From the NCBI RefSeq assembly GCF_005049105.1, contig NZ_SUKA01000004.1:434001-498000 (forward strand): a DNA stretch of 64,000 nucleotides. The letters are read 5' to 3'. A program made the translations under genes and the position numbers. Source of the DNA: Sphingobacterium alkalisoli. Its GTDB lineage: Bacteria > Bacteroidota > Bacteroidia > Sphingobacteriales > Sphingobacteriaceae. Of the stretch, positions 25,565 through 33,265 are shown piece by piece (position 1 is the stretch's first letter; each line of letters starts with the position of its first letter). Below the pieces are notes generated by a model that saw nothing but the letters and a program-made list of their open reading frames with translations, was not told the DNA's origin and searched no databases.

Positions 25565-27070
25565 TTACTGGCCTTTTCTTAAAACCAGTAAAACCGTTTT
25601 CTTTTCCATAAGAAAAACCAGAATTAAGAAGGCAACGAAGATACTATTTCCAATCAAGATGCTACTGTCAAATATATTAAACATAAGCCAAGACAAAATA
25701 ACTCCGGTGATCAGGTAGAACAGTATCTTTTTGAGATTATACGGTATTGGATAATTTCGTTGTCCCCAATAGTAGGACAACCCGACCATTATAAGGTAAG
25801 CTACTGTGGTACCAAACACGGCACCGACATACGAATATAGCGGAATCAGCAACACATTTAAAATAATAGTGCAAAGTGCTCCTATACCTGAAATATACAA
25901 GGCATAACGCGTTTGATCAGAAAGCTTATACCACACAGAGAGATTCATATATATACCGAGGAGTACATAATTAAATAGCAGTATCGGCACAATAAACAAA
26001 CCAGACCAGTAAATAGCTTGCTCCGATGCAGATGATCCCTCGATAAAATATTTCAACCAATCGATATTCGCACAGATACCGATCATCACGATGACCATTG
26101 CAATGACGAAATAGTCCATGATAAGCGCGTAGATTTTTCGTGCATTCTCGTTCTTGGAATACGAGAAAAAAAATGGTTCGGCGCCTAAACGGAATGCTGT
26201 TATAAAAAGGTTAAGAAAAACGGCGATTTTTGCGACCGCTCCATATACTCCTAGATCCCGATCACCGGCCTCACCTAGCAAAAGTTTCGGAAATAGGATT
26301 TTGTCTAGGTTCTCGTTAATGATAAATGAAATATTAGCAATCAAGATCGGAAAACTATACCGCAGCATATTATTTATTAATGTGCGATCCGGCTTTAGTT
26401 TAAAACGCATCATCTGCGGAATCAATAGTACCAACGTAATTACGCTAGCTATTAGATTGGAGATAAACACATTTCCTATCCAGTCACTCCGATACCAACC
26501 AGAGGCAAACGAACTCCAGAATGGATTTGTTTCTTTCCACAAAGGCAACCAGTACAATAAGAATAGATTACAACCTACCAGTATGAAAATATTGATCAAC
26601 TTTAGTAAGCCATACCGAATAGGCCGACCTTCGGCACGAAGCTTAGCAAATGGTATAACCGCCAAGGCATCGGCGGTAAGTATTACAGCAAAGAGCTTTA
26701 CAAATTCGATATATTGATCTACTTCATTTCCGTCATCAAGCCATCTTCCAATAGGTTCGGAGAGTGAAAAAACAGTAAAAAGAAACAGTACTGTGGTAAT
26801 AAGGGTGATAATAAAGCTGTTATTAAAAACATTACCCTTGTCTTTTTCTTCTACCTTTTGTAAGTATCGAAAGTAGGTCGTTTCCATACCAAAGGCCAGA
26901 AGCGCATTGATCATGGAGGCGTAGGCATATAAATTGGTAAAGACCCCGTATATGGTGGCAGGAAATTTAGCAACAAAAAAGGGTGTTAGGAGAAAATTTA
27001 GCATCCGCGAGATAATGGTACTCATACCATATATCATTGTATCACCCAAGAAACGCTTAACTACCGACAC
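25565..27070 (-). CDS. polysaccharide flippase/oligosaccharide exporter (Wzx-like, MATE/MVF superfamily)
   Basis: 501 residues with about 14 predicted membrane helices across the whole length and a start (MSVVKRFLGDTMIYGMSTII) typical of lipopolysaccharide O-unit flippases. It would flip undecaprenyl-linked glycans across the inner membrane. It lies 7 bp after the acylphosphatase gene and is probably co-transcribed. No glycosyltransferase genes adjoin it, so the glycan pathway served is unknown. It converges with the PUL regulator gene, 58 bp apart. Confidence 0.88.
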   Translation of the reverse strand: MSVVKRFLGDTMIYGMSTIISRMLNFLLTPFFVAKFPATIYGVFTNLYAYASMINALLAFGMETTYFRYLQKVEEKDKGNVFNNSFIITLITTVLFLFTVFSLSEPIGRWLDDGNEVDQYIEFVKLFAVILTADALAVIPFAKLRAEGRPIRYGLLKLINIFILVGCNLFLLYWLPLWKETNPFWSSFASGWYRSDWIGNVFISNLIASVITLVLLIPQMMRFKLKPDRTLINNMLRYSFPILIANISFIINENLDKILFPKLLLGEAGDRDLGVYGAVAKIAVFLNLFITAFRLGAEPFFFSYSKNENARKIYALIMDYFVIAMVIVMIGICANIDWLKYFIEGSSASEQAIYWSGLFIVPILLFNYVLLGIYMNLSVWYKLSDQTRYALYISGIGALCTIILNVLLIPLYSYVGAVFGTTVAYLIMVGLSYYWGQRNYPIPYNLKKILFYLITGVILSWLMFNIFDSSILIGNSIFVAFLILVFLMEKKTVLLVLRKGQ

Positions 27071-27077
27071 AGTACAA

Positions 27078-27356
27078 CTATTTAATCTTTTTCAGTACCT
27101 CAAAATTGGTAAAACCTCTGTTAGCAGATTCTTCATAGGCTACATGCTCTACTTTTGCCCGATCTGGTCCCTCGTGGCAAAATTCAACCAAGGATTCCAA
27201 TGAAAAGTCATCGCCCTCAGCCTCTATATATACCTTACCATCAGGTTGATTTACAACAAATCCTTTAATACCCAGCTGATCGGCCACAGCTTTTGTCGTG
27301 GCTCTAAAGTACACACCCTGCACCTTGCCTGTAACGATGATATTCCAATGCTTCAT
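27078..27356 (-). CDS. acyP: acylphosphatase
   Basis: 92 residues, the usual size. The catalytic signature GKVQGVYFR (about 9-17) gives the phosphate-binding loop and the catalytic Arg, and GFVVNQPDG (about 31-39) holds the catalytic Asn. The enzyme hydrolyses acyl phosphates such as carbamoyl or acetyl phosphate in the cytoplasm. It is the first gene of a two-gene unit with the flippase. Its leader contains a 20-nt motif also found before the PUL GH16 gene. Confidence 0.95.
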   Translation of the reverse strand: MKHWNIIVTGKVQGVYFRATTKAVADQLGIKGFVVNQPDGKVYIEAEGDDFSLESLVEFCHEGPDRAKVEHVAYEESANRGFTNFEVLKKIK

Positions 27357-27376
27357 ATGTATCTTCCTTATCTTTC

Positions 27377-27396
27377 AATGGTCATATGGAATATCC
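27377..27396. repeat. 20-nt leader motif, copy 2 (copy 1 at 20803-20822)
   Basis: AATGGTCATATGGAATATCC here and AATGGTCAAATGGAATATTC at 20803-20822 match at 18 of 20 positions. Both lie 13-20 nt before a minus-strand ATG (acylphosphatase and PUL GH16), in the same orientation relative to the gene. It could be a shared regulator site or a translation-related leader; chance is possible. Confidence 0.4.
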
Positions 27397-27520
27397 AAAC
27401 TATATTATTCGTGCTTCATTTTGTTTTTCAAGGGCACTCCTACTACTTCGTGGTCATCAGTGCTGTATGACCCGTACAACCTGGATATTTCATTGAAACA
27501 AAAGTAATCAAATAAATGAT

Positions 27521-28690
27521 TTACACGATACGCTCGACTTGTACATTTTTTGTAAATCGGAGTTGATTCATATTTTTCAATAGGACGAGTCCCGGCGTTT
27601 TTCCTACCTCTATGGATCCCAAATCAGCGTCCAGTCCGAGCGCTTTAGCTCCATTAAGCGTAGCCCAACGGATACTTTTATTAAGATCGACATCAGGATA
27701 ATGCGCATGTATTGTCTTAAGTTCTTCTAGCATATCCAACGTATCATTAGACGCTAGGGAATCCGTACCAATGGTTATATCAAGGTTATCTTGTTCTATA
27801 ATCGGAATTTTTGGAAGCGTATTCTCAATATATAGATTCGCTTTTGGACAAAGACATAGTATCACTTTTTTATTCATTCGATTGATAAAATCGAGGTCTT
27901 TTAAAGACATATAGGTATTGTGAACTAGTATAATTTTGTTGCTTGCGGGTAAATATGGAAGATAAGATTGGAGTGAATTTCTTGCTTGCGCTTTGAAGCC
28001 CGACATATCAATTCCCTGATCAGCATAAAATGTCAAAAAGTCGCCCATTCTATATCTAAACAATTTATTTTCTTCGTCGCTTTCCTGATTATGTATGCTG
28101 ATGATATTATCTTCCGCAATAGCTTTTTTGAAAGCTTTGAACATCATCTTTGTACTCGAATAAGGAGCGTGGGGCGTAATTGAGGAATGATCTGCATCAA
28201 AATGGAATTCGATATCCCTTGCATGATCTATCTTTGCCTGTAATTCTGCATTATTAATACCAATAACTTCGACAAAGGTGTGGTAAATAATTTTACTTTT
28301 TTCTTTTATCGAAGCAGAAATTGCAGAATTAACATGATCGCCTACGGCCTGAATACCGTTTTTAAACATCATTTCATCCGCTTTCTTCATGGCCGACAAA
28401 ATATTTTTTTCTGTAGAGTTGCGATCTTTGATGACGTTAGAAAGAAAAATCGGGAGACCTGTATGCTGTGGAATTTTTCCAAGCATATGCGACAATTCAA
28501 GATGACAATGGGTATTTACAAATCCCGGAATCAGGACACCAGCTAACTTCTTAACTGTCACTCCGTCAGGAATAGAATGACTATCATACACTCCCTCAAT
28601 AACGCCCTCGCCATTAACAGCTACTACGCCCTGTCTTATTGGGGCGGAACTAACTGTCATTACAATATCAGCTGAATAATAATTAACCAT
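27521..28690 (-). CDS. amidohydrolase-family deaminase (MTA/SAH or aminofutalosine deaminase-like)
   Basis: 389 residues. Metal site motif NTHCHLELSH (about 59-68) carries the HxH ligands; TPHAPYSS (about 168) and SIHNQES (about 200) hold further His residues, and TDSLASNDTLDML (about 312) the conserved Asp. This is the cytosine-deaminase-like group of amidohydrolases that remove amino groups from purines or their nucleosides. Assignment among S-adenosylhomocysteine/methylthioadenosine deaminase and aminodeoxyfutalosine deaminase (menaquinone route) cannot be made from sequence alone. It is monocistronic by context. Confidence 0.82.
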   Translation of the reverse strand: MVNYYSADIVMTVSSAPIRQGVVAVNGEGVIEGVYDSHSIPDGVTVKKLAGVLIPGFVNTHCHLELSHMLGKIPQHTGLPIFLSNVIKDRNSTEKNILSAMKKADEMMFKNGIQAVGDHVNSAISASIKEKSKIIYHTFVEVIGINNAELQAKIDHARDIEFHFDADHSSITPHAPYSSTKMMFKAFKKAIAEDNIISIHNQESDEENKLFRYRMGDFLTFYADQGIDMSGFKAQARNSLQSYLPYLPASNKIILVHNTYMSLKDLDFINRMNKKVILCLCPKANLYIENTLPKIPIIEQDNLDITIGTDSLASNDTLDMLEELKTIHAHYPDVDLNKSIRWATLNGAKALGLDADLGSIEVGKTPGLVLLKNMNQLRFTKNVQVERIV

Positions 28691-28728
28691 TTATTTTACT
28701 TAATAGTCTTGTGTGATGTGTTAATGTC

Positions 28729-28757
28729 CTCATTCTATACAAGTGGAATAGAATGAG
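28729..28757. other. 10-bp perfect stem-loop before the amidohydrolase gene
   Basis: CTCATTCTAT (28729-28738) and ATAGAATGAG (28748-28757) are perfect complements with a 9-nt loop. It lies 39 nt before the amidohydrolase start on the minus strand, with no T-run on either side. It may be an operator or a leader hairpin. Confidence 0.4.
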
Positions 28758-28827
28758 AAATTGAATTTTATAGTAAACTTACAAAAATGATTCCAAAATT
28801 AAATTTTATTTTAGGAATAAAAAACAA

Positions 28828-28835
28828 TACCTTTG
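28828..28835 (+). promoter_or_regulatory. -7 element of the riboswitch transcript
   Basis: TACCTTTG exactly fits the Bacteroidota -7 consensus TAnnTTTG. Transcription would begin around 28840-28843, right at the first helix of the TPP aptamer, which supports it. The -33 element is not clear. Confidence 0.5.
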
Positions 28836-28838
28836 CCG

Positions 28839-28952
28839 AATCGATTAGGGGTGCCTCGTTCAACGAACATGAAGTAAGGCTGAGATTATACCCGGTCTCA
28901 TTAAAATGAGACGTACCTGATCTGGATAATGCCAGCGTAGGGAAGGGCGGTT
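28839..28952 (+). ncRNA. TPP (thiamin pyrophosphate) riboswitch, THI element
   Basis: All hallmarks are visible: GGGGTGCC (28848-28855), GGCTGAGA then TACCC, ACCTGATCTGGATAATGCC, and AGCGTAGGGAA ending at 28944. A closing P1 helix can be drawn between AATCG (28839-28843) and CGGTT (28948-28952). The variable P3 arm region contains a short hairpin of GTCTCATT/AATGAGAC. Downstream a 7-bp stem-loop (28961-28984) lacks a T-run, so control of translation or alternative folding is more likely than simple termination. The next gene is a TonB-dependent receptor starting at 29014. Confidence 0.96.
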
Positions 28953-29013
28953 AAATGAAAGCTATTGTAACCCCTTGCAATAGTATGTTTAACTCAAAAA
29001 AAATAATTTTATT

Positions 29014-31467
29014 ATGTTTAAGCAACTTATTGCCACTTTGGCATTATGTCTTGTGGTATTGTTGGGCTTTTCACAAGGCCGATTAGTCGTCAAAGTCGTT
29101 GATGAGAATAACAACCCATTACTTGGGTCTACCGTGTCTCTGGATAAAGTTAATTCGCTTACGAATGAGATGGGAACCACGGAGTTCGAAGTACCTGTTC
29201 AAAAGAGTTCAATATTAAAAGTATCCCATGTCGGTTACGTTACGGCAACACAGGTTATTCGTCCGAATACTGCATTACAAATCACTATTCAGCTCAAAAC
29301 AGCACGCATCCAAACGGGAGAAATCTTTGTATATGGCACCCGTGCCAAAGAAAACGCTGCCACAACTTATACTAATATTAGTAAAGCAGAAATTCAAAAA
29401 AACAATCTGGGACAAGATATACCCTATTTATTGGACCAAACACCGGGCGTGGTGATCGGATCAGATGCGGGAGCGGGTATCGGCTACACAAAGATGACCA
29501 TCCGCGGTTCCGACAACGAGCGGATAAACGTTACTTTAAACGGTATACCCTTAAATGACGCCGAAAGCATGGGCTCGTTTTTCGTCAATTTACCCGATTT
29601 CGCCTCCAGTACACAAAGTATTCAAGTACAACGGGGAATCGGTACTTCTACAAATGGAGCTGGTGCATTTGGTGCGTCGCTGAATATACAAACTGACATC
29701 TTAGACGCAGAACCTTATGCCGAGCTCAACAATTCCTTCGGATCCTATAATTCATGGAAAAACACATTGAAGGTAGGATCAGGGTTACTAAACAACAAAT
29801 ATGCGTTTAATGCCCGTCTATCGCGAATCGCGTCGGATGGTTATGTCGAACGTGCCTCCTCAGATTTAAAATCCTTTTACGTAGACGGTGGCCTTTATAC
29901 CGACAAGCATATCCTGAAAGCGACTCTTTTTTCGGGAAAAGAAAAAACGTACCAAGCCTGGTACGGTACGCCTGAGCCATTAATAAAAGGAGATAGAACT
30001 CTATTAAGCGATTATGCTGGAGCTATGGAAATATACGGAGGCCCCGAATTAGATCGTTTGATGAATGCGGACCGCACATACAACTATTACACGTACGATA
30101 ATCAGACAGATAACTACACGCAAACACACGCTCATCTACATTACACCAATATCATAAGTGAGAAAATAAGCTTCAATTCGGCGTTACACTATACTAGAGG
30201 CGCAGGCTATTACGAGGAGTACAGAGCTGAAGATAAACTGGCAAACTACAATATCGATCCGGTAACAGTAGGATCAGAAACGATCGAAGAAACGGATCTT
30301 ATCCGCAGAAGATGGTTAGATAATCATTTTTATGGATTGACTTATGGATTGAATTACAATCCTTCCAACAATCTAAAATTTACACTGGGAGGGGCGTACA
30401 ATCAGTATCGAGGCGATCATTATGGTGAAGTGATATGGGCGAGATTTGCCTCGAGCAGTGAAATCAGTGACAAATACTATCTTAATGATGCACAAAAAAA
30501 TGATTTTAACATTTATGCAAAGACAGACTATAGGTTTGGCGATTTGCTTGTAAACCTTGATGTACAATACCGCAATCTATACTACCACATTGATGGAGAT
30601 GATGACAAAATCAAAAATCTGGATTTTGAAGATAAGCTGAATTTTATAAATCCTAAAATGGGTTTCACCTATTTTGTGAATCCACATTCAAATTTTTATG
30701 CGTCTTATGCCTATGCTAGTAAGGAACCTGTTCGAAAAGACTATGTTGAAAATCCATTAAATGAATTTCCAAAACCCGAAAAAATGCAAGATATCGAAGC
30801 AGGCTACCGATTTAAAAACGAAAGCTTCAATATTGGTGCTAATGTATATGGTATGTTTTATAAAGACCAACTCATTAATACTGGAGCGCTAAACGATGTC
30901 GGAGGAACTATTAGACAAAATGTAGACGATAGTTACCGCATTGGCGTTGAGTTTGATGGCGCTTGGTCAATTACTCCTCAATTTGTATGGAGAGCGACTG
31001 CAGCCTTGAGTGATAATAAAATTAAAAACTTTGTTGAGTACAATTCGGTATATGATGACGACTGGAATTTGGTAGAGCAAAAAGCCATTACTTACGACAA
31101 AACGAATATCAGCATGTCGCCCTCCACGGTATTGAGCAATGATTTGACATATAGCCCTATTAAACCACTATCCTTTAGCTTTATCAGTAAATACGTTTCA
31201 CGGATGTATCTCGATAATACCTCGGCCGAAGAGCGTAGTATTGATCCATCTTTTGTAAACAATGCAAGAGCAGTGTACAGTTTTGCAATAGGTGGAATAG
31301 AACGTATCGATTTAAACCTAAGCGTAAATAACATTTTCAACGCCAAATATCAAACCAACGGATATACATGGGGATCGATGGATATGGAAGGCAACCGATA
31401 CTATTATAACTTTTACTACCCACAAGCCGAAACAAATTTTATGCTGGGATTAAATATCAGATTTTAG
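29014..31467 (+). CDS. TonB-dependent receptor under TPP riboswitch, probable thiamin(-precursor) uptake
   Basis: 817 residues. Signal peptide 1-21 (VVLLGFSQ), a carboxypeptidase-regulatory-like domain (23 to about 105), plug (about 110-240, with TPGVVIGSDAG, MTIRGSDNERINVTLNGIPLND and a GTSTNGAGAFGASLNIQ element), and a beta-barrel ending in Phe. The upstream TPP riboswitch makes thiamin or a precursor the likely cargo; riboswitch-controlled outer-membrane receptors of this type were proposed as thiamin importers (omr1) in Bacteroidetes by comparative genomics. The partner inner-membrane transporter is not in this window. Confidence 0.9.
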   Translation: MFKQLIATLALCLVVLLGFSQGRLVVKVVDENNNPLLGSTVSLDKVNSLTNEMGTTEFEVPVQKSSILKVSHVGYVTATQVIRPNTALQITIQLKTARIQTGEIFVYGTRAKENAATTYTNISKAEIQKNNLGQDIPYLLDQTPGVVIGSDAGAGIGYTKMTIRGSDNERINVTLNGIPLNDAESMGSFFVNLPDFASSTQSIQVQRGIGTSTNGAGAFGASLNIQTDILDAEPYAELNNSFGSYNSWKNTLKVGSGLLNNKYAFNARLSRIASDGYVERASSDLKSFYVDGGLYTDKHILKATLFSGKEKTYQAWYGTPEPLIKGDRTLLSDYAGAMEIYGGPELDRLMNADRTYNYYTYDNQTDNYTQTHAHLHYTNIISEKISFNSALHYTRGAGYYEEYRAEDKLANYNIDPVTVGSETIEETDLIRRRWLDNHFYGLTYGLNYNPSNNLKFTLGGAYNQYRGDHYGEVIWARFASSSEISDKYYLNDAQKNDFNIYAKTDYRFGDLLVNLDVQYRNLYYHIDGDDDKIKNLDFEDKLNFINPKMGFTYFVNPHSNFYASYAYASKEPVRKDYVENPLNEFPKPEKMQDIEAGYRFKNESFNIGANVYGMFYKDQLINTGALNDVGGTIRQNVDDSYRIGVEFDGAWSITPQFVWRATAALSDNKIKNFVEYNSVYDDDWNLVEQKAITYDKTNISMSPSTVLSNDLTYSPIKPLSFSFISKYVSRMYLDNTSAEERSIDPSFVNNARAVYSFAIGGIERIDLNLSVNNIFNAKYQTNGYTWGSMDMEGNRYYYNFYYPQAETNFMLGLNIRF

Positions 31468-31493
31468 GAGTTAGGAATTAGATTTTTTTAAAA

Positions 31494-31533
31494 GCGAATC
31501 TGCGGATTCGCATATTTGCAAATTTGCAGATAT
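31494..31533. repeat. five degenerate 8-nt tandem units (GCnnATnT), palindromic
   Basis: From 31494 the sequence reads as successive 8-nt units starting with GC and carrying an AT-rich core. The first part forms a perfect 7-bp hairpin (31494-31500 with 31505-31511) and the later part a near-perfect 26-bp palindrome centred near 31523. It sits between the receptor gene and dtd. It resembles repetitive extragenic palindromes; it may act as a weak terminator of the receptor gene. Confidence 0.5.
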
Positions 31534-31559
31534 GCCTTCTGCTTTTTACTTTTACGCTC

Positions 31560-32018
31560 ATGCGTGCAGTTATTCAAAGAGTTACTCAAGCCTCATGTGC
31601 AGTTGATCAAGTCATTACTGGGGAGATTCAACAAGGTCTATTGGTTTTATTAGGCATTGAAGATGATGATACTTCAGCGGATATCAAATGGTTAGGACAA
31701 AAATTAGTCAACCTCCGTATTTTCTCGGATGAGAACGGATTAATGAACAAATCTGTCCAAGATGTAGACGGCGGTATATTACTAATCTCACAATTCACCT
31801 TATTCGCACAAACGAAAAAAGGTAATCGCCCCTCGTTTATCCGAGCGGCTAAGCCTGAAAGAGCGAAGCCGCTATATATAGAAATGGCGCAGTATTTAAG
31901 TACGTTGTTAGGAAAAGACGTTCAACTCGGGCTATTCGGCGGCGACATGAAGATTGATCTAATTAACGATGGCCCCGTAACAATTATTATGAACACAAAG
32001 GATAAAGAGAACTATTAA
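31560..32018 (+). CDS. dtd: D-aminoacyl-tRNA deacylase
   Basis: 152 residues from the ATG at 31560; a frame starting at 31524 would add 12 residues encoded by the repeat region and is unlikely. MRAVIQRVTQASC is the classic N-terminus. The catalytic-site motifs SQFTLFA (about 77-83) and the Gly-cisPro-equivalent region NDGPVT (about 140-145) are intact. The enzyme removes D-amino acids wrongly attached to tRNA. The size is as usual. Confidence 0.96.
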   Translation: MRAVIQRVTQASCAVDQVITGEIQQGLLVLLGIEDDDTSADIKWLGQKLVNLRIFSDENGLMNKSVQDVDGGILLISQFTLFAQTKKGNRPSFIRAAKPERAKPLYIEMAQYLSTLLGKDVQLGLFGGDMKIDLINDGPVTIIMNTKDKENY

Positions 32019-32075
32019 CCCCCCATCCCTCAAAGGAAGAGTAGTGTAAGGCACATCTCCTTTGGGGCTAGGGGT
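32018..32075. repeat. imperfect palindrome after dtd
   Basis: ACCCCCCATCCCTCAAAGGA (32018-32037) pairs imperfectly with TCCTTTGGGGCTAGGGGT (32058-32075). No T-run follows on either strand. The CCCCTnnCCCC/AAAGG style resembles scattered GC-rich palindromes of Bacteroidota genomes; it overlaps the end of dtd and may serve as its terminator. Confidence 0.4.
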
Positions 32076-32110
32076 ACATATCACAATACACACATCTCAA
32101 TACTATAAAA

Positions 32111-32437
32111 ATGACGATAAAAGAAGCACAAGAAGTTGTCGATAAATGGATTAACTCTACAGGGGTCCGGTACTTTAACGAATTAACAAACACCGCAATG
32201 TTGATGGAAGAAGTAGGCGAAGTGGCACGCATTATGGCCAGGCAATATGGGGAGCAGTCCTTCAAAAAATCTGACAGAGAAGTCAATCTTGGGGATGAGA
32301 TGGCAGACGTCTTATTTGTATTAATCTGTCTCGCAAATCAGACAGGAGTAGACCTAACTGATGCTTTAGAAAAAAATCTGGATAAAAAATCTATTCGCGA
32401 TGCGGAAAGGCATAAAGACAATGAGAAATTGAAATAG
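32111..32437 (+). CDS. MazG-like nucleotide pyrophosphohydrolase
   Basis: 108 residues. The metal-binding signature of all-alpha NTP pyrophosphohydrolases is visible: EEVGEVAR (about 37-44) and, after a loop, GDEMADVLF (about 65-73). It would hydrolyse a (d)NTP to the monophosphate, a house-cleaning role. It lies 92 bp after dtd, and its stop abuts the stop of the convergent EEP-family gene. The exact nucleotide substrate is unknown. Confidence 0.88.
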   Translation: MTIKEAQEVVDKWINSTGVRYFNELTNTAMLMEEVGEVARIMARQYGEQSFKKSDREVNLGDEMADVLFVLICLANQTGVDLTDALEKNLDKKSIRDAERHKDNEKLK

Positions 32438-33196
32438 TTACTCTATTTCAATTTCTGCAGATAACGGAAGATGATCTGAGGCGTAATCTTCCTGTATTAC
32501 CTGATATTTTATCCACTTAAATTTGCTGCTCTTTCCGACAAGTATATAGTCAATCTCGTTTCTCGGCCGAATATTTGGTGACGTCGGGCTGTTTGTCGTC
32601 GAGTTACGAACAAAATACTGATCGAGTAATTGAATAGGCTCTTCGTCGGGCTTCGCATTCATATCTCCTACCAAAATGAGAGGCCGCGTATACCAATCGC
32701 CCAGTTCATTGATAAATTTCACTTGCGCTATTCTATTCTCCTCTTTCAGGTCAAGATGTGTATTGGCAAACGATACTACCTTTCCGTCGGGAAGCTCGAC
32801 GTCAACAATGGCTAGGGAACGATTTTCGCTCTTTACTGGCATGGGTAAATCATATCTCCGCTTGCTAATGATTCGATGTTTCGTCAGTATCAATGTTCCA
32901 TATTCTCCACTTTCCAGATCTATTCCTTTAGAAAAGTAATAATTAGACTTCGTCATCTCTGCCAGCTTTGCAGCTTGATCCACCATCTTCGATCGTGAGA
33001 CGTTAACATCTACTTCCTGAATACCGATAAGATCAGCATCGGCTTCATTAATAACCTTCGCTATTGCTTCCAAATCTATTTCCGTAGGTTTACTTGGCGG
33101 ATTAGCGTGGTGTATATTATAGGTAAGAATTCTTAATGCCTGTGCAGACAAAGAATAATTTAAACTTAAAAATAGAATTAATAGGAATAAACGCAT
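32438..33196 (-). CDS. secreted endonuclease/exonuclease/phosphatase-family hydrolase
   Basis: 252 residues with signal peptide 1-19 (YSLSAQ). EEP-fold motifs are in order: LTYNIHHANP (Asn), IGIQEVDVN (metal Glu), ANTHLD, LVGDMNAKP (Asp/Asn), NEIDYILV and ASDHLPLSAEI (catalytic His). The family covers nucleases, phosphodiesterases and inositol phosphatases, so the substrate is open. It is an isolated gene on the minus strand. Confidence 0.88.
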   Translation of the reverse strand: MRLFLLILFLSLNYSLSAQALRILTYNIHHANPPSKPTEIDLEAIAKVINEADADLIGIQEVDVNVSRSKMVDQAAKLAEMTKSNYYFSKGIDLESGEYGTLILTKHRIISKRRYDLPMPVKSENRSLAIVDVELPDGKVVSFANTHLDLKEENRIAQVKFINELGDWYTRPLILVGDMNAKPDEEPIQLLDQYFVRNSTTNSPTSPNIRPRNEIDYILVGKSSKFKWIKYQVIQEDYASDHLPLSAEIEIE

Positions 33197-33265
33197 GAAA
33201 TAAAAATACGCAAATTTCTTACATCTCGGTTATAAAATAAGACTAAATTTCTCTAAGTTTAGGAC

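Noticed and set aside
26154..26717. 187-codon plus-strand frame inside the flippase gene
   Set aside because: Antisense to a well-supported membrane protein; its composition reflects the complementary codons.
27452..27472. GGTCAT/ATGACC inverted repeat between the amidohydrolase and acylphosphatase genes
   Set aside because: Only 6-bp arms; could be chance.
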